This document shows, piece by piece, positions 53,115 through 61,552 of a stretch of DNA of 64,000 bases. The stretch covers positions 55,909 to 119,908 of the forward strand of contig NZ_JASNWE010000009.1 of NCBI RefSeq assembly GCF_030283145.1, read 5' to 3'. The DNA is from Actinomadura xylanilytica (GTDB lineage Bacteria; Actinomycetota; Actinomycetes; Streptosporangiales; Streptosporangiaceae). Below the pieces are notes generated by a model, which saw only the letters and a list, made by a program, of their open reading frames with translations, made no database searches and was not told the origin of the DNA. Positions within the stretch are counted from its first letter, which is position 1. Each line of letters starts with the position of its first letter. The position numbers and the translations under genes were made by a program.

Positions 53115-54098
53115 ATGACCGTGTCCCGTGAGGTCCGCCTAGTGGCGCGTCCGGACGGCGAGCCCGTGCCGTCCGATTTCGAACTGGCCGAGGTGCCCGT
53201 CGCCGAGCCCGGGGAGGGCGAGGTGGTGGTGCGCAACGACTGGATCTCCGTCGACCCGTACATGCGGGGCCGGATGAACGACACCAAGTCGTACGTCCCG
53301 CCCTTCAAGCTCGGTGAGGCCATGGACGGCGGCGCCGTCGGCACCGTGGTCGCCTCCCGCGCTGAGGCGGTGCCCGTGGGGACGACCGTCCTGCACGGGC
53401 TTGGCTGGCGCGAGTACGCCACGGTCGACGCCGGCAGTGTGCGGGCGATCGACACGACCTCGGCGTCCGCGGAGGCGTACCTGGGGGTGCTCGGGCTGAC
53501 CGGGCTCACCGCGTACGCGGGCCTCACCAGGATCGCGCCGGTGAAGGAGGGCGACGTCGTCTTCGTGTCCGGCGCAGCCGGGGCCGTGGGCAGTGTGGCG
53601 GGGCAGATCGCGCGGCGGCTCGGCGCGTCCAGGGTCATCGGTTCCGCGGGCGGCCCGCAGAAGGCCGCGCGGCTGACCGGGGACTTCGGGTACGACGTCG
53701 CGATCGACTACAAGGAGGGACGGCTGGAGGAGCGGCTGCGCGAGGCGGCTCCCGATGGGATCGACGTCTACTTCGACAACGTCGGCGGCGACCACCTGCG
53801 CGCCGCGCTCGCCGCGCTGCGCCTGCACGGGCGGGTCGCGCTGTGCGGGGCGGTGGCGCAGTACAACGCGGCCGGGCCGGTGCCGGGCCCCGACAACCTC
53901 GCGCTCGCCATCGGCAAGCGGCTCACGCTGCGCGGGTTCATCGCCAGCGACCACGCCGATCTGATGCCCGAGCTGGCCGGGTTCGCCGCGTCGATCCGGA
54001 CCGAGGCGACCGTGGTCGACGGCATCGAGAACGCCGCGGACGCCTTCCTCGGGCTGCTCCGCGGCGCCAACACCGGGAAGATGCTGGTCCGCCTCTGA
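53115..54098 (+). CDS. NADP-dependent oxidoreductase (LTB4DH/CurA-type MDR)
   Basis: A zinc-free medium-chain reductase of 327 residues that reduces activated carbon-carbon double bonds. Motifs: DWISVDPYMRGRM near the N terminus, GLTGLTAYAGL, nucleotide loop SGAAGAVGSVAGQIA and YFDNVGGDHLRAAL. No zinc-ligand cysteines are present. Start ATG 53115 follows TGGAGG; in-frame codons upstream lie in the TG-rich promoter. Divergent MarR suggests induction by a small electrophile or phenolic compound. Confidence 0.92.
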   Translation: MTVSREVRLVARPDGEPVPSDFELAEVPVAEPGEGEVVVRNDWISVDPYMRGRMNDTKSYVPPFKLGEAMDGGAVGTVVASRAEAVPVGTTVLHGLGWREYATVDAGSVRAIDTTSASAEAYLGVLGLTGLTAYAGLTRIAPVKEGDVVFVSGAAGAVGSVAGQIARRLGASRVIGSAGGPQKAARLTGDFGYDVAIDYKEGRLEERLREAAPDGIDVYFDNVGGDHLRAALAALRLHGRVALCGAVAQYNAAGPVPGPDNLALAIGKRLTLRGFIASDHADLMPELAGFAASIRTEATVVDGIENAADAFLGLLRGANTGKMLVRL

Positions 54099-54184
54099 GT
54101 GGAGCGGATGTACCGACCTGCCTCCAGCGTGCACTAAGCTCGTGCATGGCCGATCGTCGGGGCGAGAGCCTCCCGATCCGACCT

Positions 54185-54257
54185 GGGGCTATGGCGCAGT
54201 TGGTAGCGCGCCTCCATGGCATGGAGGAGGTCTGGGGTTCGAATCCCCATAGCTCCA
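54185..54257 (+). tRNA. tRNA-Ala, anticodon GGC (copy 2)
   Basis: All 73 bases are identical to 51321-51393, including the anticodon GGC and lack of encoded CCA. The flanks differ. A -10-like TAAGCT is at 54135-54140. Confidence 0.97.
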
Positions 54258-54265
54258 CAGTGAGT

Positions 54266-54299
54266 ACGAAGGGCCGGTGCGTTCGCACCGGCCCTTCGT
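54266..54299 (+). terminator. Terminator of tRNA-Ala copy 2
   Basis: A 15-bp perfect stem (54266-54280 with 54285-54299) with a GTTC loop. It may also serve the convergent methyltransferase gene. Confidence 0.75.
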
Positions 54300-54323
54300 C
54301 GCGTCATAGGCCCGGACGAGTGG

Positions 54324-55154
54324 TCAGGGTTTGCGGGCCACGCCGCCGAACGAGTCGAGCGGCTCGATCTCGTCGATCTCCGGGAAGTCCGGGCGCCACA
54401 GCGGGGTGGACACCACGCCCGGCTCCAGCAGCTCCAGCCCCTCCAGGCACGCGGCGATGAACCCGGGCGTGCGCGCGTGGTACGGGACCGAGCCCGCGTC
54501 CGCGCACAGTCGCAGCGCCTCGGCGCGGGCCGTGGCGTCGGCCGGTGTGTCGTCGGTGACGCCCAGCACGTTGGTGCCGTCGTTGACGACCACGAAACTG
54601 CCGGAGGGCAGCCGGGACGTCAGCGTGCGCACGATCGCGACCGGGTCGTCCTCGTCGGGCACGTTGCCGATGATGCCGAGCAGCAGCAGCGCGATCGGCT
54701 GGGAGAAGTCCAGCGTCGCCGCGGCCCGCTCGATGATGTCGCCGGGGTCGCGGACGTCGGCCTCGAGGTAGTCGCACGAGCCTGCGGGCAGGCCGGTCAG
54801 CAGCGCGCGGGCGTGCGCCACCACCAGGGGGTCGTTGTCGACGTAGACGACCCGCGCGCCGGGCGCGACGCGCTGCGCGACCTCGTGGGTGTTGTCGAGG
54901 CCGGGCATGCCGGTGCCGACGTCCAGGAACTGGCGGACGCCCTGCTCCTCGGCGAGGAACCGCACCACGCGCACCAGCAGCGCCCGGGAGTGCCGGGCGA
55001 TGTCGGCGATCTCGGGGAACACCCGCATGATCCGGTCGCCGACGTCGCGGTCGACCGGGTAGTTGTCCTTGCCGCCCAGCCAGTGGTTCCAGATCCTCGC
55101 CTGGTGCGGCCGGCGGGTGTCGATCCCCGGTGCGGGGGCGCTGCTGTCGGTCAT
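54324..55154 (-). CDS. SAM-dependent methyltransferase, DUF574/Methyltransf_19 type
   Basis: A 276-residue protein of the actinomycete-expanded family formerly DUF574. It shows RIWNHWLGGKDNYPVDR at the N terminus, SAM-binding FLDVGTGMPGLDNTH, VVYVDNDPLVVAHARALL and a following YLEADVRDP. Streptomyces genomes encode dozens; substrates are unknown. Start ATG 55154. It is divergent from a secreted protein gene. Confidence 0.9.
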   Translation of the reverse strand: MTDSSAPAPGIDTRRPHQARIWNHWLGGKDNYPVDRDVGDRIMRVFPEIADIARHSRALLVRVVRFLAEEQGVRQFLDVGTGMPGLDNTHEVAQRVAPGARVVYVDNDPLVVAHARALLTGLPAGSCDYLEADVRDPGDIIERAAATLDFSQPIALLLLGIIGNVPDEDDPVAIVRTLTSRLPSGSFVVVNDGTNVLGVTDDTPADATARAEALRLCADAGSVPYHARTPGFIAACLEGLELLEPGVVSTPLWRPDFPEIDEIEPLDSFGGVARKP

Positions 55155-55334
55155 GGGGCCTTCCAGGGTCCGCGACGTCCGTCACCCGCAACCGTAGCCG
55201 GGCGGCCCGCCGCGGTGAAGGGTTCGCTGTTCGCCCCGAAATCTTCATCTGTGACCGATTGATCGTTTACGTCGCGATGTGGTCAGATGAGGTGATGATC
55301 TTGGATTGATGACCGCCATGGAAACGGAGAATCG

Positions 55335-56477
55335 ATGCGGAAGCTGCTTCCGATCACGCTGGCCACCTCGGTTCTGGTCGCTGGATCGTTGCTCGTCGCG
55401 CCCGGTGCGCAGGCGCGCGAGAACCTGCCCAAGGAGGTGTACGGCGGCGCATGGGCCTCGGGGCACGTGCAGGGCATCGCCGTGGACCGTGCCAAGGGCT
55501 ACATGTACTTCTCGTTCACCAACCTCCTGGTGAAGACCGACCTGAAGGGCAAGCCCGTCGGATCGGTGTCGGGCTTCACCGGACACGTCGGCGACCTGGA
55601 CTTCAACGCCAAGGACGGGAGGGTCTACGGGTCCCTGGAGTACAAGGAGGCCAAGTCCTTCTACATCGCCATCTTCGACGTGGACAAGATCGACCGGCTG
55701 GGCATGGACGCCGAGACGTCCGGGGTCGTGTCGACCGTGTACCTGAAGGAGGTCGTCGGCGACTACTCGGCCGACATGGACGGCGACGGGAAGTTCGACG
55801 GCGACACCGGCAACACCAAGGACCACCGGTACGGGTGCAGCGGGATCGACGGCGTGGCGTTCGGGCCGGAGATCGGCAAGGGCGGGAAGCAGCGTGACGG
55901 CAACACGCTGACCGTCGCGTACGGCATCTACTCCAACACGTCCCGGCAGGACAACGACCACCAGGTGCTGTTGCAGTACGACGTCGGCCAGTGGAAGAAG
56001 TACGAGCGGCCGTTGACGCAGGAGGCCCCGCACACGAGCGGCCCCTCCCGCGTGGACGGGAAGTACTTCGTCTACACGGGGAACACGACCTACGGTGCGC
56101 AGAACCTGGAGTACGACCCGTACACCCGCACCTGGATGATGGCCGCCTACAAGGGCGTCAAGCCGGGCTTCCCCAACTACTCGCTCTTCACCGTCGACGC
56201 CAAGGCCCGTCCACACAAGGGCGTCATCAAGGGGCAGGCGAAGCCGGAGCGCGGACTGCTCCTGCCGCTCGCCCGGCACGGCCTGAAGGACGCCGCCACC
56301 GGAGTCCGCGGCTGGGAGAGCGGCGGGCAGTACGGGCTGATCTCCCTGGGGGACGGCCGGTACTACGTCTCCAAGAACGGCACCGTGGTGGAGGACGGAG
56401 TCACCAAGCAGACGAGCAATGTCACCATGTACCGGTGGAGCGGCGCCACGCCCGACCCCCTGGCGAAGGTCTCCTAG
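55335..56477 (+). CDS. Secreted protein with a calcium-loop-like motif
   Basis: An exported protein of 380 residues. A Sec signal (MRKLLPITLATSVLVAGSLL...GAQA) is cut after AQA. The mature part has repeated YxYFSF / GDLDFNAKDGRVYGS-type strands suggesting a beta-propeller. DMDGDGKFDGD near residues 150-160 matches an EF-hand/dockerin-type calcium loop. Many Tyr/Lys/Gly residues and a final MYRWSG strand fit an extracellular fold. I know no function. The stop TAG sits in the CTAG edge of repeat copy C. Confidence 0.82.
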   Translation: MRKLLPITLATSVLVAGSLLVAPGAQARENLPKEVYGGAWASGHVQGIAVDRAKGYMYFSFTNLLVKTDLKGKPVGSVSGFTGHVGDLDFNAKDGRVYGSLEYKEAKSFYIAIFDVDKIDRLGMDAETSGVVSTVYLKEVVGDYSADMDGDGKFDGDTGNTKDHRYGCSGIDGVAFGPEIGKGGKQRDGNTLTVAYGIYSNTSRQDNDHQVLLQYDVGQWKKYERPLTQEAPHTSGPSRVDGKYFVYTGNTTYGAQNLEYDPYTRTWMMAAYKGVKPGFPNYSLFTVDAKARPHKGVIKGQAKPERGLLLPLARHGLKDAATGVRGWESGGQYGLISLGDGRYYVSKNGTVVEDGVTKQTSNVTMYRWSGATPDPLAKVS

Positions 56478-56550
56478 ACCGTGTTTCAAAAGCCCGGTCC
56501 GGCGTTCTCGCCTGGCGGCCCGGACGCCGACCTGGCTTGGGCGAGCGCGA
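56475..56550. repeat. Dispersed structured repeat, copy C (partial)
   Basis: CCCGGTCCGGCGTTCTCGCC onward (56493-56550) matches the first ~60 bases of copy B, then similarity stops after GCGAGCGCGA. The left flank CTAGACCGTGTTTCAAAA resembles the copy B right end in inverted form. It begins on the stop codon of the secreted protein gene. Confidence 0.6.
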
Positions 56551-56583
56551 CCCTTGAGGCCGCCCCTGAAGCCGGCTTCTGAA

Positions 56584-56636
56584 GCCGCCCCTCCGGAGAC
56601 CGCAGTAGGGCGTATGGCAGCCTCCGGAGGGGCGGC
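56584..56636. terminator. Bidirectional terminator
   Basis: GCCGCCCCTCCGGAG (56584-56598) pairs perfectly with 56622-56636 across a 23-base loop. It lies between the convergent secreted protein and baeRF genes. Confidence 0.7.
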
Positions 56637-56639
56637 GGG

Positions 56640-57737
56640 TCAATCGCTGTAGCGCAGCACCGCCCCCACACCGAGGGACGCGTTCGGTCCGTCCGCCGGT
56701 AGGACGACCAGGTCGCCGTCAGTGGCGGCGACGGCACGGACCAGAGCCGCGTCGGCGCGTTCCTCCTGGGGATCGGTCACGCCGAGTCGGCGCAGCTCGC
56801 CCGGCGTGGCGGCGACGTGGCCCGGATCGGGGCCGATCCACAGCCGCGCCGGCGACTCGGGGTCGTCGTCCAGGAGCAGGCTCTCGACCTGCCCGCGCCG
56901 GACGGCCGCCACGGTGGCGGGCAGTCCGGCGACGGCCCGCTGCCCATTGGCCAGCTCCCGGTCGAACCGCTCGGCGACGCTCAGCACCCTTTCGGCGGTC
57001 TTGAGCTCCAGGATCCGGGCGAGTTCGGCGTTCAGCCCGGGGTCGTCGGCGGAGATGTTGCGGTCGGATTCCACGGTGTGCTCCAGCACGCCTTCGGAGA
57101 TCTCCTCCAGGACGGCGCTGCGGGCGCGTACGTCTCCGGCGATCACGACCGCCCGGGCGCCGCAGTCGCGCGCCGCCCGGTCGATCTCGCGGCCGACCCT
57201 CTTGGCGGTCGCCTTCCACGCGTTCTCCTCGGCCCGCTGGAACCGCGACTGGTTCCAGTCGCCCGCCTTGGTCCTCCGGGCCGGATGGTCCTTGTCGCCC
57301 CGGACCTCGCGGTGCCGGTGCCCGCCCTCCGCGGTGAAGCAGTCGATCTCCCCGCCGCGCCGGTCCACCACCGCGACCAGGTGGGGGAACCGCTCACCCC
57401 GTCCGGCCAGGTACGGCAGGACATGCGGGAGCGGTGCGACGCGCGCCAGCGACGTGCGCGGCGGCCCGGCCAGGCGCTCGGTGCGCACCACCTCGTCGCC
57501 GGCGGCGAAGAGCACCAGCCCCTCGGAGCGGCGCAGCTCCAGTTCCTCGTGCACGACGTGCTCGACGGCACGGAGCGTCCCGTCCGGGGCGCCCTGCGCC
57601 TCCAGGTCGGTGCGGAGGGCGCGCCATCGCAGCTCGGCGGCCTTGGACGCGTCCTCGGTGGTCCGGGTCAGGTCCGCGTAGACCGACGCATAGGGTCCCG
57701 GCCGGTGGTAGAGCGGTTTGAGGAATGCCAGATCCAT
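56640..57737 (-). CDS. Vms1/RF1-like (baeRF family) protein, Rv2629-like
   Basis: A 365-residue protein with the bacterial/archaeal eRF1-like fold: N-terminal beta-rich domain, central domain (VAVVDRRGGEIDCF, then RTKAGDWNQSRFQRAEEN) and C-terminal L7Ae-like domain (VESLLLDDD...ADAALVRAVAATDGDLVVL). The WNQSRFQ segment sits where release factors have GGQ. M. tuberculosis Rv2629 is the best-known relative and is induced under hypoxia; a ribosome-rescue or peptidyl-tRNA role is inferred. Start ATG 57737. Confidence 0.87.
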   Translation of the reverse strand: MDLAFLKPLYHRPGPYASVYADLTRTTEDASKAAELRWRALRTDLEAQGAPDGTLRAVEHVVHEELELRRSEGLVLFAAGDEVVRTERLAGPPRTSLARVAPLPHVLPYLAGRGERFPHLVAVVDRRGGEIDCFTAEGGHRHREVRGDKDHPARRTKAGDWNQSRFQRAEENAWKATAKRVGREIDRAARDCGARAVVIAGDVRARSAVLEEISEGVLEHTVESDRNISADDPGLNAELARILELKTAERVLSVAERFDRELANGQRAVAGLPATVAAVRRGQVESLLLDDDPESPARLWIGPDPGHVAATPGELRRLGVTDPQEERADAALVRAVAATDGDLVVLPADGPNASLGVGAVLRYSD

Positions 57738-57894
57738 GGAACGGCTCTACCCGTCCCGCCCGCGTCAAACGTCGACCGGTGTGACGGGCGGGGCGGCGGT
57801 GACCGGGCACGGAGCCCGCCGGAGGCGCCGGACGGCCACGGAGGCGCTCCACGGGGCGCCGCCGCGGGGGGACAATGTCCGAGAGGAGGCAATC

Positions 57895-60800
57895 GTGCGT
57901 ATCGGCATCCTGGGCCCGCTCGAGGTGCGGGACGAGGCCGCGCGGCCGGTCGAGGTCAGCGGTCCGCGTCTGCGCGCTCTGCTGGCCAGGCTGGCGATCG
58001 ACGTCGGACGGGCAGTGTCCGCCGAACGGCTGCTCGACGATCTGTGGGACGGCGCCCCGCCAGGCGGAAACGCCTTACAGGCGCTGGTCTCCCGGCTGCG
58101 CGCCGTCGCGGGCCGTGAGCTAGTCGAATTCGGTCCGGGCGGCTACCGGCTCGCGGTCGACGCGGACGAGGTGGACGCCGTCGCCTTCGAACGGCGGGCC
58201 GCCGCGGCCCGCCGCGCGACCGACCCGTCCCGTCGCGCGCGCGGACTGCACGACGCCCTCGCGCTGTGGCGCGGCCCGGCGCTCGCCGACATCGCCGACG
58301 CCGACTTCGCCGCCCCCGTTATTGCGCGGCTGGAGGAGCTGCGGATCGCCGCGATGGAGGATCGCGTCGACGCCGACCTCGCCGCGGGGACGGGAGTGCC
58401 CCAGGTCGTCGAGCTGGAGGAGCTGGCCGCCGCACATCCGCTCCGTGAGCGGCTCCGCGCGCAGCTCATGCGCGCGCTCTACACAGCGGGCCGCCAAGCC
58501 GACGCCCTCCGCGTGTACGAGGAGACCCGGTGCGACCTAGCCGAACGCCTCGGCGTCGACCCCTCGCCCGAACTGAGCGCCGTGCATGTGGCCATCCTGA
58601 GGGGCGCCCCCGACCTGACCCCTCCGACATCCTCGCGCGCGCCCGCGCTTTCATCCGCGCCCGCGCGCCTGCCGGACTCGGCGCCCGGGGCGGTCCCGCC
58701 CCGGTCGGCGTTGACCAACCTGCCCTCGCAGCTCACCACGTTCGTCGGTCGCGAGAAGGAGTCGGAACGCGTCGGACGCCTGCTGGACGAGACGCGGCTG
58801 GTCACTCTCACCGGTCCCGGCGGCGCGGGCAAGACACGGCTGGCCGGCGAGACCACCGCCCGGCTGGTGGACGAGCAGCCCGACGGTGTGTGGTTCGTCC
58901 CGCTGGCACCGGTCAGCGACCCCGGCGACGTGGCCAAGGCGGTACTGGTCGCGCTCGGCGTGCCCGAACTGCCGTGGACCGCCGAGACCCGCACCCCGGT
59001 GCCGCCGCTGGAGCGGCTGACCGACTTCATGGCGGCCAAGCGGATGGTCCTCGTTCTGGACAACTGCGAGCACCTGATCGACGCGGTCGCGAGCGTGGTC
59101 GGCCGGGTGCTGGAGGCCGCGCCCGGCGTGCGCGTCCTGGCGACCAGCCGAGAGCCGCTCGGCATCACCGGAGAGTCCCTGTGCCCCGTCCCGTCCCTGC
59201 CGCTGCCACCGGACGGCGCGGACGCCGAGGAGGCGATGCGCTACGCGTCGGTGCGGTTGTTCGCCGACCGCGCGGGCGCGGTGCGCCCGGGGTTCGTCGT
59301 GGACGGCGACACCGCGGCGCACGTGGTCGCGATCTGCCGCGCCCTGGACGGCATCCCACTGGCCATCGAGTTGGCTGCCGCGCGGCTGCGCTCGCTGACA
59401 CCGGCCCAGGTGGCCGGACGGCTCGGCGACCGGTTCCGGCTGCTCACCGGCGGCAGCCGTACCGCGTTGCCCCGGCACCGGACACTGCGCGCAGTGGTCG
59501 ACTGGAGCTGGGAGCTCCTGGACGACGTCGAGCGCACGGTGCTGCGCCGCCTGTCGGTGTTCGCGGGCGGCGCCACACCCGACGGCGCCACTGCAGTGTG
59601 CGGTGTGGAGGGGGCCGGCGCGCCCGATCCGCGCGACGTGATCGACGTGATCGCCGCGCTGGTGGACAAGTCCCTGGTGATGGCGAGCGGCGACCCGGAG
59701 GTGCGGTACCGGCTCCTGGAGACCGTCCGCGTGTACGGCGCCGAACGGCTCGCCGAGGCGGGTGAGACCGTCCGGATCAAAAGCGCGCACGCCGCCCACT
59801 TCGTGGAGCTCGCCGAACGCGCCGAACCCGAGCTGCGCCGCCGCGACCAGCTTCACTGGAGCGACCTGCTGGCCGCCGAGCGTGACAACTGCAACGCGGC
59901 GTTCCGGCATGTCCTGGACGTCCGCGACGTGCCCACCGGGCTGCGTCTGGTCGCGGCGCTGGCGTGGTTCTGGCTGATGCGCGATCTGGAGAGGGAGGCG
60001 GGCGGCTGGGCCATCGCGGTGCGGGAGATCGCGGGCGACACGGCCCCGCCCGGACTGGAGGAGCAGTACGCCATCTGCTTCTTGACGGCGATGATGGTGA
60101 ACGGGATGACCTCCGAGTCCGGCCCCACCCCCGTGCAGATCCGCGACCTTATCGATCAGCTGGTCAAGGTGATGCCGGCGGAACCGCGGCACCCCGCCCT
60201 GATCATCGCGCCCGTCGCCGGCCCGCTCTTCACCGGCGACATCGACGGCGCCCGGCGGTTGATACAGGGCGTCGCGGAGCATCCCGACCCCTGGGTCCGG
60301 GCCGTGGCGCACGTCATGGAGGGGTTCCTGGCGATGAACGACGGCGAGATCGAGCAGGCCGCCGAGCAGGTCCGCGCCGCCTACGAGGGGTTCCGTGAGC
60401 TCGGCGACCGATGGGGGATGGTCCTCGGGCTCAGCGGCCGGATGAACCTCGCGCTGGTGCGGGGCGAAACGGCCGAGGCCGTGCGCCTGGCGGAGGAGGC
60501 CTACGAGTACGCCGTGCGGCGGGGCTCCAACGAGCAAGGCGCGGTTCTGCGCATCACCGTCGCTCAAGCGCGGGCCGCACATGGCGATTTCGACGGTGCG
60601 CGCCGGGACCTTGCCGACAGCATCCGCGACACTGAACGGATCGGTGAGTACGCCGACGCGGCCCATGGCCGTGTCTGGTTGAGCGAGCTTGAGCGCAGGG
60701 AGGGCAACCTCGCCGCAGCGCGTCCCCTGCTGGAACGCGCTCTGGAGGACGTCGAGCCGAGACGACACCGGGCCGACTTCACCCAGGTCAGCGTGATGGT

Positions 60801-61161
60801 CTACGCCAAGCTGGCCTGCCTGGTCGAGCAGGAGGGCGATCTGGAGGAGGCGGCCCGCCTGCACGCCTGGGCGTTCTCTGGGGTCGCCGACAACATGCTG
60901 CTGGGCAATCAGGTCCTCGCCACCCTCGTCGAGGGGGTGGCGGCGCTCTCCGCCGCGCGCGGCGAGCATGTCCGCGCCGCGGAGCTGCTCGGCACCGCGC
61001 ACAAACTGCACGGCTTCCGAGACCGCTACAGCCTTGAGGCACGGCGCGCCACTGCGGCGGCCACCGAAGCGCTCGGCGCGGAGGGCTTCGACGAGGCGTA
61101 CGCGCGCGGACGCCTCGCCACAAGGGAAGAGGCCCTGGCCATCGTCCCTGACGGCGGATGA
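57895..61161 (+). CDS. AfsR/SARP-like regulator with BTAD, NB-ARC and TPR domains
   Basis: A large transcriptional activator of 1088 residues. In order: OmpR-like winged helix (RIGILGPLEVRDEA...ALLARLAIDVGRAVSAERLLDDLW), BTAD helical repeats to about residue 240, Pro/Ser linker, an NB-ARC ATPase with P-loop GPGGAGKT near residue 307 and LVLDNCEHLID, then TPR-like helices. Such proteins switch on secondary metabolism or export genes. Start GTG 57895 follows GAGGAGG; the frame is open further upstream but without a domain. A small gene follows after 77 bases and an ABC exporter lies convergent. Confidence 0.93.
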   Translation: MRIGILGPLEVRDEAARPVEVSGPRLRALLARLAIDVGRAVSAERLLDDLWDGAPPGGNALQALVSRLRAVAGRELVEFGPGGYRLAVDADEVDAVAFERRAAAARRATDPSRRARGLHDALALWRGPALADIADADFAAPVIARLEELRIAAMEDRVDADLAAGTGVPQVVELEELAAAHPLRERLRAQLMRALYTAGRQADALRVYEETRCDLAERLGVDPSPELSAVHVAILRGAPDLTPPTSSRAPALSSAPARLPDSAPGAVPPRSALTNLPSQLTTFVGREKESERVGRLLDETRLVTLTGPGGAGKTRLAGETTARLVDEQPDGVWFVPLAPVSDPGDVAKAVLVALGVPELPWTAETRTPVPPLERLTDFMAAKRMVLVLDNCEHLIDAVASVVGRVLEAAPGVRVLATSREPLGITGESLCPVPSLPLPPDGADAEEAMRYASVRLFADRAGAVRPGFVVDGDTAAHVVAICRALDGIPLAIELAAARLRSLTPAQVAGRLGDRFRLLTGGSRTALPRHRTLRAVVDWSWELLDDVERTVLRRLSVFAGGATPDGATAVCGVEGAGAPDPRDVIDVIAALVDKSLVMASGDPEVRYRLLETVRVYGAERLAEAGETVRIKSAHAAHFVELAERAEPELRRRDQLHWSDLLAAERDNCNAAFRHVLDVRDVPTGLRLVAALAWFWLMRDLEREAGGWAIAVREIAGDTAPPGLEEQYAICFLTAMMVNGMTSESGPTPVQIRDLIDQLVKVMPAEPRHPALIIAPVAGPLFTGDIDGARRLIQGVAEHPDPWVRAVAHVMEGFLAMNDGEIEQAAEQVRAAYEGFRELGDRWGMVLGLSGRMNLALVRGETAEAVRLAEEAYEYAVRRGSNEQGAVLRITVAQARAAHGDFDGARRDLADSIRDTERIGEYADAAHGRVWLSELERREGNLAAARPLLERALEDVEPRRHRADFTQVSVMVYAKLACLVEQEGDLEEAARLHAWAFSGVADNMLLGNQVLATLVEGVAALSAARGEHVRAAELLGTAHKLHGFRDRYSLEARRATAAATEALGAEGFDEAYARGRLATREEALAIVPDGG

Positions 61162-61238
61162 GGGGAATCACGGCGCGACCGCCCTGGCCACCGCCTGACC
61201 AGCCCCCACTGCCCCGACATCGTTTCGGAGGAGTCGCC

Positions 61239-61490
61239 ATGACGGAGACCGCGGTTCTGCCAGCCCCAGCCGTACCCACGACCGCCGTCCCGCCCGCCGC
61301 CGCGGAGGTCGGCCTGCTGCTCTCGCGCAGCGGCCTCCCCGCGACGGCGGAGGAACTGGCGGTGCTCGCCGCCGGTCACGAGTTCCAGCAGGCCGCCCTT
61401 GCGGGGCTGTACTCCGTGCCAGAAGCGCGGTACGTCGACCCGGCACTGAGATTCCGCGCCGACGCCCGCTTGACCGACTGGTCCGAGTAG
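61239..61490 (+). CDS. Unknown 83-residue protein after the SARP gene
   Basis: No family is recognised with confidence. ATG 61239 has an excellent site (CGGAGGAG, five-base gap), so it is likely real. The first 25 residues are Ala/Pro/Thr-rich; then comes an amphipathic helical part (EVGLLLSRSGLPATAEELAVL) and a motif LYSVPEARYVDPALRFRA. The last part recalls small helical companions of amidases (GatC/AtzG-like), a weak impression only. It is probably co-transcribed with the regulator; it might also be a peptide precursor exported by the neighbouring transporter. Confidence 0.65.
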   Translation: MTETAVLPAPAVPTTAVPPAAAEVGLLLSRSGLPATAEELAVLAAGHEFQQAALAGLYSVPEARYVDPALRFRADARLTDWSE

Positions 61491-61502
61491 CGCGCTCTTC
61501 GT

Positions 61503-61552
61503 GCACGCCCGCGCCATATCCGTGACATCACACCAAGGGTCAGGCGCGGCGT
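61503..61552. terminator. Weak terminator between convergent genes
   Basis: CACGCCCGCGCC (61503-61514 approx.) pairs with GGCGCGGCGTG (61542-61552) with one bulged C. It overlaps the end of the ABC permease gene. Confidence 0.3.

Noticed and set aside
51321..54257. The segment between the tRNA-Ala genes as an integrative element.
   Set aside because: No integrase is present and the repeats are whole tRNA genes with different flanks, not attachment-site fragments.
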